DNA of 64,000 nucleotides from Hoylesella marshii DSM 16973 = JCM 13450 (GCF_000146675.1 NZ_GL397214.1:1091522-1155521), one strand, 5' to 3'. Shown: positions 55,411-64,000, counted from the stretch's first letter. Notes: a model not told the origin generated them from the letters alone. Numbers and translations: made by a program.

Positions 55411-55881
55411 ATGGAAAGGAAAAGAAAAACAGAAGGACTGCATGCACTCGGTACACAGACAAAATACTGCACAGACTACGCTCCGGAAGTATTAGAGACG
55501 TTTGAAAACCGCCATAAGGACAATGATTACTGGGTGGAATTCAACTGTCCCGAGTTTACCTCATTGTGCCCGATTACAGGACAGCCCGACTTTGCCGAAA
55601 TAAAAATCGCCTATATCCCCGCTGAAAGGATGGTGGAAAGCAAGAGCCTTAAACTTTATCTGTTCAGTTTCCGTAATCATGGCGACTTTCATGAGGATTG
55701 TGTAAATACAATTATGAAAGACCTTATCCGGCTCATGGCACCCAAATACATCGAAGTAGTCGGCCTCTTTACTCCACGCGGTGGCATCAGTATCTATCCC
55801 TACGCCAACTATGGGAAGCCCGGAACACGCTATGAGCAAATGGCCGAGCATCGATTTATGAATCACAAAATAAACTGCTAA
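55411..55881 (+). CDS. queF: NADPH-dependent preQ0 reductase QueF
   Basis: A 156-residue single-domain (YkvM-type) enzyme that reduces the nitrile of 7-cyano-7-deazaguanine (preQ0) to preQ1 for queuosine in tRNA. The thioimide-forming Cys53 and Asp60 lie in CPITGQPD, the QueF motif is ESKSLKLY (76-83), and [10 protein letters not shown] follows. It belongs to the yhhQ operon, so transporter and reductase are likely both under the riboswitch transcript. Confidence 0.97.
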   Translation: MERKRKTEGLHALGTQTKYCTDYAPEVLETFENRHKDNDYWVEFNCPEFTSLCPITGQPDFAEIKIAYIPAERMVESKSLKLYLFSFRNHGDFHEDCVNTIMKDLIRLMAPKYIEVVGLFTPRGGISIYPYANYGKPGTRYEQMAEHRFMNHKINC

Positions 55882-55944
55882 GAGGCCTACACCTTATTAT
55901 ATATATAAGGCACATGTGTGCGGAAGGACATAAAACCTTGAAAA

Positions 55945-55968
55945 AAAAGTGGCACAGCGTACACTTTT
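55945..55968. other. Inverted repeat at the oadA-like promoter
   Basis: AAAAGTG (55945-55951) and CACTTTT (55962-55968) flank the expected -33 position of the next promoter; it could be an operator or a queF terminator stem. Confidence 0.35.
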
Positions 55969-55982
55969 CAAAAATATTTTTC

Positions 55983-55990
55983 TATATTTG
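55983..55990 (+). promoter_or_regulatory. -7 box of the OadA-like gene
   Basis: TATATTTG, 40 nt before the ATG at 56031; -33 poor. Confidence 0.55.
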
Positions 55991-56030
55991 CAACATCGTT
56001 AACTATTGAAAAGTACAAGACAAAAGCAAT

Positions 56031-57803
56031 ATGAAAAAGAAAGTACAGTTCAGTCTCGTCTATCGAGATATGTGGCAGTCGTCAGGTAAGTACCAGCCAC
56101 GTAAAGACCAGTTGGAGCGTATTGCCCCTGTAATTATTGAAATGGGCTGTTTCAGCCGCGTAGAAACCAACGGTGGAGCCTTCGAGCAGGTGAATCTCCT
56201 TGCTGGAGAAAATCCTAACGCTGCTGTTCGTGCATTCTGTAAGCCGTTCAATGAAGCGGGTATTAAGACCCACATGTTAGACCGTGGCTTGAATGCGTTG
56301 CGTATGTATACCGTGCCCGACGATGTGCGCCAGCTGATGTACAAGGTAAAACACGCACAGGGCGTGGATATCCCCCGTATCTTCTGTGGATTGAATGACA
56401 CCCGCAACATCATTCCGAGCATCAAATGGGCAAAGGAAGCAGGTATGACTCCGCAGGCCACACTTTGTATCACAACATCACCGATACACACTGTCGAGTA
56501 TTATTCAAAGATTGCCGATGAAGTAATTGCTGCCGGTGCAGAGGAGATTTGTCTAAAAGATATGGCCGGAATAGGCCAGCCTGCCATGCTCGGCAAACTG
56601 ACAAAAGCCATCAAGGACAAACATCCCGAAGTGATTATACAATACCACGGACACTCCGGCCCTGGTCTTTCCATGGCCTCCATATTGGAAGTGTGCAATA
56701 ACGGAGCCGACATCATCGACACCGCTATTGAGCCTCTATCATGGGGAAAAGTGCATCCGGACATCATTTCTGTGCAGAGCATGCTGAAGAACGAGGGCTT
56801 TGACGTGCCCGAAATCAATATGAATGCCTACATGAAAGCTCGTTCTCTGACACAGGAATTCATAGACGAATGGTTAGGTTATTCCATCAATCCGGCCAAC
56901 AAGCACATGAGTTCACTCTTGTTAGGTTGCGGTCTTCCGGGCGGTATGATGGGAAGTATGATGGCCGACCTCGGCGGTATACGCGGCACTATCAACAACA
57001 TCCGCAAGAAAAAAGGAGAACCCGAACTGTCGGTAGACGACATGCTCGTGAAACTGTTTGATGAAGTAGCCTATGTATGGCCACGTGTTGGCTATCCACC
57101 CCTTGTCACTCCGTTCTCGCAATATACCAAAAACATCGCTCTCATGAACTTGCTTACCCTCGAACAGGGCAAGGGTCGTTTCGTTATGATGGACGATGCT
57201 ATGTGGGGTATGATACTCGGAAAGAGTGGAAAGATACCGGGCACCATTGACCCAGAGCTGGTAGAGTTGGCCAAGAAACAGGGACGAGAGTTCACTACAG
57301 CCGACCCGCATACCCTTATCCCTAATGCTTTGGATGATTTCAAAAAAGAGATGAAAGACAACGGATGGGACTTCGGACAAGACGACGAAGAACTCTTTGA
57401 GTTGGCCATGCACCCAGAGCAATACCGTAACTACAAGAGCGGACAGGCTAAAAAGAACTTCCTTGCAGAACTACAAGCCGCTAAGGATGCAAAACTCGGC
57501 AGCAAACTCACACCTGAACAGCTGTCTGCATTCAAGCACGCCAAGGCTGATGCCATCGTAGCCCCTGTGAAAGGACAAGTATTCTGGGAATTCAATGGCG
57601 AAGGAGAATGTGCTCCGACCGTAGAGCCGTTTATCGGAAAGGAATACAAAGAGGGTGACGCATTCTGTTACATACAGGCTCCATGGGGCGAATTTGTAAC
57701 CGTACCTGCTGCATTGGGTGGTAAATTGGTGGAAATCAATGCCAAACAAGGCAAGAAAATCAATAAGGGCGATGTTATCGCTTATATAGAAAGACCGGAG
57801 TAA
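56031..57803 (+). CDS. OadA-like carboxyltransferase lacking the biotin lysine
   Basis: A 590-residue protein of the oxaloacetate decarboxylase alpha/pyruvate carboxylase B family. The carboxyltransferase TIM barrel is intact (RDMWQSSGKY at 12-21, ETNGGAFEQ, the lysine-bearing CLKDMAG, and YHGHSGPG), and the helical PYC_OADA region follows. The last 75 residues form a biotinyl-like domain (APVKGQVFWEF to VIAYIERPE), but where a biotin lysine (MKM) should be there is QAPWGE. It therefore cannot be biotinylated there and must use another carrier or have changed function. It has its own promoter and terminator. Confidence 0.88.
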   Translation: MKKKVQFSLVYRDMWQSSGKYQPRKDQLERIAPVIIEMGCFSRVETNGGAFEQVNLLAGENPNAAVRAFCKPFNEAGIKTHMLDRGLNALRMYTVPDDVRQLMYKVKHAQGVDIPRIFCGLNDTRNIIPSIKWAKEAGMTPQATLCITTSPIHTVEYYSKIADEVIAAGAEEICLKDMAGIGQPAMLGKLTKAIKDKHPEVIIQYHGHSGPGLSMASILEVCNNGADIIDTAIEPLSWGKVHPDIISVQSMLKNEGFDVPEINMNAYMKARSLTQEFIDEWLGYSINPANKHMSSLLLGCGLPGGMMGSMMADLGGIRGTINNIRKKKGEPELSVDDMLVKLFDEVAYVWPRVGYPPLVTPFSQYTKNIALMNLLTLEQGKGRFVMMDDAMWGMILGKSGKIPGTIDPELVELAKKQGREFTTADPHTLIPNALDDFKKEMKDNGWDFGQDDEELFELAMHPEQYRNYKSGQAKKNFLAELQAAKDAKLGSKLTPEQLSAFKHAKADAIVAPVKGQVFWEFNGEGECAPTVEPFIGKEYKEGDAFCYIQAPWGEFVTVPAALGGKLVEINAKQGKKINKGDVIAYIERPE

Positions 57804-57830
57804 AGAATCGCTCCTAACCCATCGGACATC

Positions 57831-57879
57831 ATCTGCCATGTTTGTGAAAACGCAATGGCAGATGGTGTCTTTTGTTTTT
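57831..57879 (+). terminator. Terminator of the OadA-like gene
   Basis: ATCTGCCAT (57831-57839) pairs with ATGGCAGAT (57855-57863), then TCTTTTGTTTTT. It removes the ATG at 57855 as a start for the next gene. Confidence 0.8.
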
Positions 57880-57893
57880 ACGCCTTATTATAT

Positions 57894-58424
57894 ATGGAAT
57901 GGAGAAAACGATTGAGCAGCAAGCTACACCTTGAAGATGTGCGCGCATTGGCTACTGAGATACAAGAAAAAGGAGGCGATGCTGACAAAGAAATGCTTTT
58001 CGCCCTGTTATCCGATGCCAACAGTAAGGTCGCGGGGAATGCAGCATGGGTGTTCAGCCACTTCCGAAGTGACCAACGCCGATGGCTCTACGGCAAACAG
58101 CAGGTACTTATCGACATGGTTATGCGGACAAAGAACCCTACCCTACTCCGTCTCATTCTCTCTTTACTCTTGCGCCTGCCCTTTACCGAAGATACCCTCC
58201 GTACCGATTTCCTCGACTTCTGTCTGTTACATATCACCCAAACATCTGCTCCCGTTGCCATCCGTTCCCTGTGTCTCTACCTCGCCTATGAGCAATGCCG
58301 CTTCTTTCCGGAGCTGACAAAAGAGCTGAGAGCCATACTGAGCATACTTGAATCCGAAGCGTTGTTGCCCGGTCTGCGTACAGCTAAGAGAAATGTTTTG
58401 CATCAGCTAAAACAGAACCATTAA
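57894..58424 (+). CDS. HEAT-like repeat protein
   Basis: A 176-residue helical protein with HEAT/Armadillo-like pairs, for example MLFALLSDANSKVAGNAAWV and PTLLRLILSLLLRLPF. No signal peptide or catalytic motif; such proteins are usually protein-binding scaffolds. The ATG at 57894 is used because the upstream ATG at 57855 is inside the preceding terminator. No promoter match is seen between the terminator and the start, so expression may depend on read-through. Confidence 0.65.
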   Translation: MEWRKRLSSKLHLEDVRALATEIQEKGGDADKEMLFALLSDANSKVAGNAAWVFSHFRSDQRRWLYGKQQVLIDMVMRTKNPTLLRLILSLLLRLPFTEDTLRTDFLDFCLLHITQTSAPVAIRSLCLYLAYEQCRFFPELTKELRAILSILESEALLPGLRTAKRNVLHQLKQNH

Positions 58425-58435
58425 CTTCTCAATAC

Positions 58436-58467
58436 AAAAAAGCCACGACATCATGCCGTGACTTCTT
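58436..58467 (-). terminator. Terminator of the 29-aa peptide gene
   Basis: On the minus strand AAGTCACG and CGTGGCTT pair (one mismatch), followed by a run of six T; a tail also exists on the plus strand (TTCTTC), so it may serve the HEAT-like gene as well. Confidence 0.7.
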
Positions 58468-58549
58468 CGTTGCTATCTTTTTCTAATACCTATCGTCGGT
58501 ATTTACATACAAGCTTTTCTCTATTTTTTAATGGTATGAGTACCCCGAC

Positions 58550-58639
58550 TTACTTGCCGAGGTCGATTTTCTTACTTAATATCGCAGCCTCTATTACAAC
58601 GGAAGCAATAATCGTCAGTATTCCAAATGTTATCATCAT
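58550..58639 (-). CDS. Small membrane peptide, 29 aa
   Basis: A 29-codon frame (MMITFGILTIIASVVIE, then AAILSKKIDLGK) with one hydrophobic helix of about 18 residues and a basic C-terminus, as in single-pass membrane peptides. It lies between a consensus promoter (58686-58716) and a T-tailed terminator (58436-58467) on the same strand, and it is the only good frame in that transcript. I do not recognise the family. The second ATG at 58636 is an alternative start. Confidence 0.65.
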   Translation of the reverse strand: MMITFGILTIIASVVIEAAILSKKIDLGK

Positions 58640-58685
58640 CTTTTTACCTTTCTTTTTTATTTGTTATCCTTTTCTTCTTACGATG

Positions 58686-58716
58686 CAAAAGTAAGATATT
58701 ATTGTATTTGCAGCAA
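58686..58716 (-). promoter_or_regulatory. Promoter of the 29-aa peptide transcript
   Basis: Minus-strand TTG (58714-58716), 20 bp, TACTTTTG (58686-58693). Start codon 47 nt after the -7 box. Confidence 0.8.
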
Positions 58717-58838
58717 GCCCTTTCAGCAAAAGATACCACGAAGTTCGCATTTGTTGATACACATCAACCATACCTGTTTATATTTCCAGCAGCAAATGCA
58801 TATTTTTTAAGTTTTATCGTTATTTAGGAGCCAAGAAT

Positions 58839-58869
58839 TTTGTTTATCTTCTAAGAATTCTTAACTTTG
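58839..58869 (+). promoter_or_regulatory. Promoter of the DMT transporter gene
   Basis: TTTG, 19 bp, TAACTTTG. It overlaps a TTG codon at 58867 and so argues for the ATG at 58912 as the start. Confidence 0.8.
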
Positions 58870-58911
58870 CGCTACGTTTTGCACGACTTTAAATCATACA
58901 CAAATAATTTT

Positions 58912-59820
58912 ATGCCTAATACTGTCAAAGATAGTAAAAACAGAGTAGTCCTCTATCATCTCATTGCAATCTTGGTTGTAAGTATCTGGGGGGCAACGCT
59001 TGTAAACACAAAGGTTGTGATACAAGGTGGTATGCGTCCCGAGGAAGTATTTCTGTCACGCTACATCATAGCCTATCTTGCTATGTGGACACTGTCGTAC
59101 AAGCGACTATGGTCTGCCAATATCAAGGACGAATTGCTGATGGTGGCATGCGGTATCTTAGGAGGCTCGCTCTATTTCATACCTGAGAACTTTGCCGTAC
59201 AAGTAGGTAGTGTTAACGATATTAGCTTCATCCTCTGCACATCGCCGTTGTTTACCATGTTTTTAGCTATACTTTTTTTGAAGGAAAAACTAACGAAGTC
59301 GCTTGCTATCGGTTCAATGATTGCCCTGATTGGCGTATCGTTCATCATATTTGGCGGCAACAACGATTCGACAATAGCAAGCAATCGCCTACTGGGCGAT
59401 GCTTTGGCATTGCTTTCAACGGTTTGTTTTGGTGCTTACTGCTTGCTACTCCGCCCACTAGGACGAAAATATGGAGCAGCATTCATTACCCGCAAGATGT
59501 TCTTCTACGGCTCACTGACGAGTTTGCCGCTGTTCATTATCACACCGTGGCAATTCCCATTAAAGAATTTCCTCACCGACCTGCCTGTTACTTTAAACCT
59601 TCTCTTCCTCAGTCTGGTAGCATCATTCTTTTGCTTTGGGGCGTGGAGCTATGTTACAGAGAAAGTAGGTGCAGTAAAAGTGGCCAACTACAACTACTTC
59701 AGTCCTATTTGCACGGTCATCATCAGTGCCATCTTCTTAGGAGAAGAAATGACTGTCGAAGCTGCTCTTGGCAGTGCTCTTATTCTGATTGGTGTATTCT
59801 TTGCCAATAAAAACAAATAA
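58912..59820 (+). CDS. EamA/DMT superfamily transporter
   Basis: A 302-residue inner-membrane protein with ten transmembrane helices in two EamA repeats; the second repeat ends with EEMTVEAALGSALILIGV, as usual. Members export amino acids, nucleosides or other metabolites; the substrate here is unknown. The start at 58912 is supported by the promoter location. It is a single gene before the TonB receptor gene, which has its own -7 box. Confidence 0.9.
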   Translation: MPNTVKDSKNRVVLYHLIAILVVSIWGATLVNTKVVIQGGMRPEEVFLSRYIIAYLAMWTLSYKRLWSANIKDELLMVACGILGGSLYFIPENFAVQVGSVNDISFILCTSPLFTMFLAILFLKEKLTKSLAIGSMIALIGVSFIIFGGNNDSTIASNRLLGDALALLSTVCFGAYCLLLRPLGRKYGAAFITRKMFFYGSLTSLPLFIITPWQFPLKNFLTDLPVTLNLLFLSLVASFFCFGAWSYVTEKVGAVKVANYNYFSPICTVIISAIFLGEEMTVEAALGSALILIGVFFANKNK

Positions 59821-59876
59821 AAAAACAAAGAAGTAACCAAAATAAACTATTTCGGGAATTTTTATAAAAAAAATGC

Positions 59877-59884
59877 CTAAATTT
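59877..59884 (+). promoter_or_regulatory. -7 box of the Oar-like receptor gene
   Basis: TAAATTTG, 64 nt before the ATG at 59949; -33 is not a good match. Confidence 0.5.
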
Positions 59885-59948
59885 GTAGCTGGATATTTAC
59901 TTGAATCCATTTACTTTCATAAAAATTATCAATTAATTAACTAAGACC

Positions 59949-62900
59949 ATGCAGAAGAAGCTTTACTCTCTCATCATGATGCTCACCCTTACGCTGAGCA
60001 TGATGGCACAAGTAACAACATCCGGCATCAGCGGAAAAGTTACCGCCCAAGGCGAAGACGTTACAGGTGCAACCATTACTGCTACTCATGAGCCGTCAGG
60101 AACTGTCTATCGGGCTGTGACCAACACAGAGGGACGATACACCATCAACGGTATGCGTGTGGGAAGTCCTTATACCGTAGTCATATCCTACGTAGGGCAC
60201 AAGACACGAACATTTAACAATGTAACCCTCTATCTGGGAGCGACACAGAACATTTCATGCGACTTAGAAGAAGATTCCAAGCTGCTCGAAGAATTAGTCG
60301 TTACGGGCAAAAGTGGACTGAATGCCACCAAGACCGGTGCGGCACAGAGTATCGATACCCGTATGATTAACAATATGCCAAGTATCAACCATGGCATTGC
60401 TGATATTGCGCGTCTCAATCCACAACTGAATATCACCAGTACAGGTGCCATGTCGTTTGCCGGCATCAATAACCGCTATAACTCTTTCCAGATAGACGGA
60501 GCCATGAATAACGACGTATTCGGACTGACTGCTAATGGGTCGAACGGCGGACAGGCCGGCACACAACCCGTATCGATGGAGACAATCGAGCAGATACAAG
60601 TGAATATTGCACCTTATGATGTGCGGCAAAGCGGCTTCACAGGAGGTGCTATCAATGCCATCACAAAGTCGGGTACCAACCAATTCCACGGCTCTGCCTA
60701 TTACTATGGATATAATGAGAATCTCATCGGCAGACACTATAAGATGAGCAACGGAAAGTACAGCAGCCCCTACAACGATGAAACGGAATATCAAATAGGT
60801 TTCACTCTGGGTGGCCCCATTGTAAAGAACAAACTGTTCTTCTTTGCCAACTACGAGAGAGACAACAAGGAATATCCCAACAACTTCGGGCTGGGTGCCG
60901 ATGGCTCTAAGGTGGATGGCGAAGAAGCTAAGAAGATTCTGGATTTCGTAAAAGCACAAGCTGCTCTACAAGGTATCACTTACAACGGCGCTTTCTCTAA
61001 TCCCGACATCTACACACAGTCCGACAAGGTGGGAGCAAAACTTGATTGGAACATCAACGACTTCAATAAATTCTCCATACGCTGGTCGTTTGTTACCGCT
61101 AAACAACTCAATAACACAGGCAATGCAGTCACACTGAATACCGACACATATAGCTATCCGTTTAAATCGAAAACCCATACGTTCATTGCAGAGTTGCAGA
61201 CCCGTATCTCGCCTGTTATCAGCAACGAAGCACGTGCCTCATACGTGTCGGTACGCGATAAGCGCAGTCCGGGACAGCCCTTCCCCATGATACAGGTAAA
61301 GAACGTAGGAACAGGCGGCGGTACAGTAAATATAGGTAACGAACGTTCCTCCATGGCCAACCAATTAGACCAAGATATCTTTACGCTCGAAGACAACCTC
61401 ACTTGGTACAAGGGTAACCACACATTCACATTCGGTACCCACAACGAGTTCTATAAGTTCTCCAACCTCTTCATACAAGACTTGTATGGCAGCTACTTCT
61501 ACAATACACCGGCCGACCTTTACGCCGGCAAAATATACCGTTATCGTTACGGGCAAGCCAATGTAAGCATAACGGGCGACCCACGCTGGAAGCCCTCTTT
61601 CGGAGCAGGCCAACTTGGTTTCTATGCTCAAGATAAATGGGATGCAACCAATAACCTCCAGCTTACTTACGGTTTGCGTATGGATATCCCAATACTCTTC
61701 GACACACCGACAGCCAACGAACCTTTCAATCAATATGCAGCAAGTAAAGGATGGAACGTGAAAACCAATCAAAAGCCGTCGAGTGCGCCACTGTTCAGTC
61801 CGCGCGCAGGTTTTCGTTGGGACATCGCCAACGACCACCGTTTCATTCTTCGCGGCGGTGTAGGCATCTTCACGGGTAGAATACCTTTCGTGTGGCTGAG
61901 CAACAACTTCTCTAACACAGGTATACAGCTCTCTACCTACGATACGAAGTCTACAAGTGCTCTCTCGCTGGTGCTCGACCCCAACAACCAAGCTGCCAAC
62001 ACAAACAAACTTACAGCCGATGGCAGACAGACTATCAACATCTACGACAAGAAATTTAAGTTCACACAAAATTTGCGGTTGAACCTCGGTTTCGACTTCG
62101 AGGCCTTAGGCATTAATTGGACGGCAGAAGCCATCTACTCCAAAAACTTGAACGACATCTACTACAAGAATCTGGCCTACGACGCTACAGGTGCCACCCT
62201 CGCTGCTACGGAACCTTCCCTCAATTTCGATGACCGTCCCATGTTCAAACGTGTTACTACGGGCAGTGATTTCAGCTATATCTACGGCCTCTACAATACG
62301 AACAAAGGCCATACACTCAACCTGTCGCTGAAAGCCGAAAAGCACTTCAGGTTCGGTCTCGACCTTATGGCCAGCTATACCTTTACACAGTCGAAGACCA
62401 TCAACAATGGCTCTTCGTCCGTAGCACAGAGCAACTGGAACTACAACTATACCTATCGCAATCCCAACGCCCCTGAGTTAGGCAACAGTGCTTTCAACAT
62501 TCCCCACACCGTGAAGTTCTCTGCATTCTACAATGTAGACTACGGCCGCAACAAAATGTTCACCACTACCGTAGGCCTCATCTACCAAGCACAGAGCGGC
62601 TCGCCCTATTCCATCTACTACTACGGCGACCTCAACGGCGACAGCTCTAACGGCAATGACCTGATGTTTATCCCCACCGATGCACAGGTAGACCAAATGA
62701 AGTTCAGGGATTATAAGAAAGGTTCGACCATCATTATGTCTGCCGCACAGCAAAAAGCCAACTTCAAAGAGTGGTTGGCCAACACCCGCTACCTGCGCAA
62801 CCATCGAGGTGAATACTACAAACGCTATGCTGACAACCTGCCTTTCGAAGGGCATTTCGACCTCCACTTGGCAGAGAAGATACGCCACAAGATGGGTAAG

Positions 62901-63128
62901 ACCATCCACACCTTAGAAATATCCATGGACATCATGAATCTTGGCAACCTGCTGAACAAGAAATGGGGACGCACCTATGGCAACGGATTCGGAAACTACT
63001 ACAGCCCCGTAACTTACTTAGGCGGCGGAGAGTTCCAATTCCTGCACGAGGGGAACTACGACATGTTCAACTACAACGACTTCTATAGCCGCTGGCGTGG
63101 TCAGATAGGCGTGAAATATACTTTCTGA
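59949..63128 (+). CDS. Oar-like TonB-dependent outer-membrane receptor
   Basis: A 1059-residue outer-membrane protein: signal peptide to about residue 20 (SMMAQ), a carboxypeptidase-regulatory-like beta domain (about 25-110, ending before the ELVVTG TonB-box region at 115-120), a plug (about 130-250) and a large beta-barrel ending in the terminal aromatic YTF. The plug sequences (for example VRQSGFTGGAINAITKSGTN) match the Oar group, not SusC, and no SusD gene follows. Its ligand is unknown; Oar-type receptors can import or secrete large molecules. It has its own -7 box and a perfect terminator. Confidence 0.9.
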   Translation: MQKKLYSLIMMLTLTLSMMAQVTTSGISGKVTAQGEDVTGATITATHEPSGTVYRAVTNTEGRYTINGMRVGSPYTVVISYVGHKTRTFNNVTLYLGATQNISCDLEEDSKLLEELVVTGKSGLNATKTGAAQSIDTRMINNMPSINHGIADIARLNPQLNITSTGAMSFAGINNRYNSFQIDGAMNNDVFGLTANGSNGGQAGTQPVSMETIEQIQVNIAPYDVRQSGFTGGAINAITKSGTNQFHGSAYYYGYNENLIGRHYKMSNGKYSSPYNDETEYQIGFTLGGPIVKNKLFFFANYERDNKEYPNNFGLGADGSKVDGEEAKKILDFVKAQAALQGITYNGAFSNPDIYTQSDKVGAKLDWNINDFNKFSIRWSFVTAKQLNNTGNAVTLNTDTYSYPFKSKTHTFIAELQTRISPVISNEARASYVSVRDKRSPGQPFPMIQVKNVGTGGGTVNIGNERSSMANQLDQDIFTLEDNLTWYKGNHTFTFGTHNEFYKFSNLFIQDLYGSYFYNTPADLYAGKIYRYRYGQANVSITGDPRWKPSFGAGQLGFYAQDKWDATNNLQLTYGLRMDIPILFDTPTANEPFNQYAASKGWNVKTNQKPSSAPLFSPRAGFRWDIANDHRFILRGGVGIFTGRIPFVWLSNNFSNTGIQLSTYDTKSTSALSLVLDPNNQAANTNKLTADGRQTINIYDKKFKFTQNLRLNLGFDFEALGINWTAEAIYSKNLNDIYYKNLAYDATGATLAATEPSLNFDDRPMFKRVTTGSDFSYIYGLYNTNKGHTLNLSLKAEKHFRFGLDLMASYTFTQSKTINNGSSSVAQSNWNYNYTYRNPNAPELGNSAFNIPHTVKFSAFYNVDYGRNKMFTTTVGLIYQAQSGSPYSIYYYGDLNGDSSNGNDLMFIPTDAQVDQMKFRDYKKGSTIIMSAAQQKANFKEWLANTRYLRNHRGEYYKRYADNLPFEGHFDLHLAEKIRHKMGKTIHTLEISMDIMNLGNLLNKKWGRTYGNGFGNYYSPVTYLGGGEFQFLHEGNYDMFNYNDFYSRWRGQIGVKYTF

Positions 63129-63152
63129 CAATTATTTCTATCAACATGAATC

Positions 63153-63184
63153 AAGCGGATATTCCTCGTGAATATCCGCTTTTC
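63153..63184 (+). terminator. Terminator of the Oar-like gene
   Basis: A perfect 12-bp stem (63153-63164 with 63170-63181), loop CTCGT, then TTTTC. Confidence 0.85.
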
Positions 63185-63198
63185 TCGTGGAAAAGATG

Positions 63199-63206
63199 TA
63201 TCTTTG
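63199..63206 (+). promoter_or_regulatory. -7 box of the cupin gene
   Basis: TATCTTTG, 81 nt before the ATG at 63288; the -33 position falls in the preceding terminator. Confidence 0.5.
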
Positions 63207-63287
63207 CCTTGGTAAATATCTCCAAAACACGAGGTATTGATAAACAGCAATTCAATATCAACCCAACCTATAACAAAACAACGCATT

Positions 63288-63620
63288 ATGGTAATAGACC
63301 CTAACCAACTGGAAGAAAACGTGGTAATGAATTTCAAAGGCGGACAAGGCGAAATGGACATGCGTGCTTTCGTAGACAGCAAATGCCGCATCATGCGCAA
63401 CGTACTGAAACCCGGTGCAGGCAGCGGAGAGCACATCCACGACGGAAACAGCGAGATTATCCTCGTACTCAACGGCACCCTCACTTTCTATTTCGATGGA
63501 CAAAAAGAAACCGTCTCCACAGGCCAAATACACTATTGCCCCATGGGGCATCGCCACTATTTTATCAACGAGACCGACACCGATGTCGTGTTCTTCGCCG
63601 TAGTGCCCGAGCACCATTGA
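63288..63620 (+). CDS. Cupin domain protein
   Basis: A 110-residue single cupin barrel. Metal-binding motif 1 is GSGEHIHDGNSEIILVLNG (about 45-64), with two histidines and a glutamate, and motif 2 is around PMGHRHYF (about 85-92). Small cupins of this type are enzymes or sugar/ligand binders, and function cannot be read here. The ATG at 63288 is used because upstream in-frame residues lie in the leader. It is a single-gene unit. Confidence 0.85.
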   Translation: MVIDPNQLEENVVMNFKGGQGEMDMRAFVDSKCRIMRNVLKPGAGSGEHIHDGNSEIILVLNGTLTFYFDGQKETVSTGQIHYCPMGHRHYFINETDTDVVFFAVVPEHH

Positions 63621-63668
63621 GGAAACCGAAACAAAGTCCCGTCAACGGAGAATACAACCAAAAAAGGC

Positions 63669-63701
63669 GAGTGGTACGCATCATCACGATGCGTACCACT
63701 C
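63669..63701 (-). terminator. Terminator of the HU-like gene
   Basis: A perfect 14-bp stem (63669-63682 with 63688-63701), loop ATCAC; on the minus strand a run of six T follows. It may also end the cupin transcript. Confidence 0.8.
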
Positions 63702-63801
63702 TATGTGTGTATATATATAAAGGTGTCTCTTTTGCTCCTCGCACGGCAGGGATAAGACTTGTTCTTTTCTCACGCCGCGCGCGTTCCGCAGAGCGGCCTC
63801 C

Positions 63802-64000
63802 TTACGGTTTTTTCTTTTTCTTCTCCTCCTCCGGCTTCACCACCTCGTAGGAGATGTCGAGCATCTCGTGTTTCAGCTGCACGCTCGGGGTGAAGATGAC
63901 GCGGGGTTTGATGCCCGCCGTGTCGAACGCCTTCTCCGTGGCCGCCCCTTTTGAGGAGAGCGATATGCGCAGCGTGCCGAACTCGCCTAATTGAATGCTG
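63802..64000 (-). CDS. HU-like DNA-binding protein (C-terminal part)
   Basis: The last 66 codons of a minus-strand gene that begins beyond the window. The sequence LGEFGTLRISLSSKGAATEK and the following FTPSVQLK match the Bacteroidota HU-related family (histone-like, TIGR01201 type), which bends and packs DNA. The visible end is a lysine/glutamate-rich tail (EEEKKKKKP). The start and first half cannot be judged. Confidence 0.85.
   Translation of the reverse strand, partial: SIQLGEFGTLRISLSSKGAATEKAFDTAGIKPRVIFTPSVQLKHEMLDISYEVVKPEEEKKKKKP

Noticed and set aside
58458..58694. 78-aa plus-strand ORF
   Set aside because: It is antisense to the better supported 29-aa gene and lacks a promoter or start context.
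59949..63128. SusC of a polysaccharide utilisation locus
   Set aside because: The plug and barrel resemble Oar-type receptors, and no SusD, glycoside hydrolase or sugar regulator is nearby.

Overview
The window looks like a chromosomal segment of a Prevotella-like member of the Bacteroidales (Bacteroidota). This rests on a short primary sigma factor without region 1.1, repeated promoters of the form TTTG-N19/20-TAnnTTTG (the Bacteroidota -33/-7 type), few Shine-Dalgarno sequences, an Oar-like TonB-dependent receptor, a DUF5687-type permease, an HU-like DNA-binding protein, an NhaD antiporter and a LytS/LytTR regulatory pair. Genus is an inference. I see no prophage, insertion sequence, integrase, CRISPR array or rRNA operon.

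Layout. 1-8.4 kb (minus strand): start of a possible lspA, a DksA-like protein, a type-2 isoleucyl-tRNA synthetase, rpoD, htpG and a DUF308 membrane protein. 8.5-11.6 kb (plus): a histidine phosphatase and an M1 aminopeptidase. 12.2-18.5 kb (plus): an envelope lipoprotein/TPR-like pair of unknown function, an orphan 209-aa protein, then a coiled-coil protein, zapA and rny. 19-21.7 kb: an ATP-grasp-like protein, a 59-aa membrane protein on the other strand, and rpsF-rpsR-rplI. 21.8-30.3 kb (minus): an M16 peptidase, and the operon exonuclease-rlmI-tilS-beta-helix lipoprotein-cdd. 30.7-35.4 kb (plus): ftsK, a lolA-like gene and a DUF5687 permease, then tRNA-Lys(CUU). 36-40 kb (minus): a flippase, nhaD and pfkA. 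40.6-45.7 kb (plus): a structured leader RNA with a terminator before riboflavin synthase, a TolC-type channel, a LytS/LytTR pair and a DnaJ-like chaperone. 46-53.9 kb (minus): an M13 peptidase, coaW plus an ABC-F ATPase, and an SF1 helicase with an exonuclease domain inside it. 54.6-63.6 kb (mostly plus): preQ1 riboswitch-yhhQ-queF, an OadA-like carboxyltransferase lacking the biotin lysine, a HEAT-like protein, a DMT transporter, an Oar-like receptor and a cupin; a 29-aa membrane peptide gene lies on the minus strand. The window ends inside an HU-like gene.

Most genes are housekeeping. The unusual material is mainly between genes. (1) A transcript of about 230 nt, closed by a 13-bp helix and ending in a strong terminator, precedes ribE, which has no promoter of its own that I can see; it does not match the FMN riboswitch consensus and is the best candidate for something undescribed. 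(2) Five intergenic arrays of palindromic tandem repeats occur, three with a 41-42 bp period but unrelated units. One array family is present at two loci with similar flanks and inverted ends, and another multiplies a -7 promoter box in front of the helicase gene. (3) A compact preQ1-I riboswitch abuts the start codon of the transporter gene yhhQ. (4) Two small membrane-protein genes, of 59 and 29 codons, have their own promoters.
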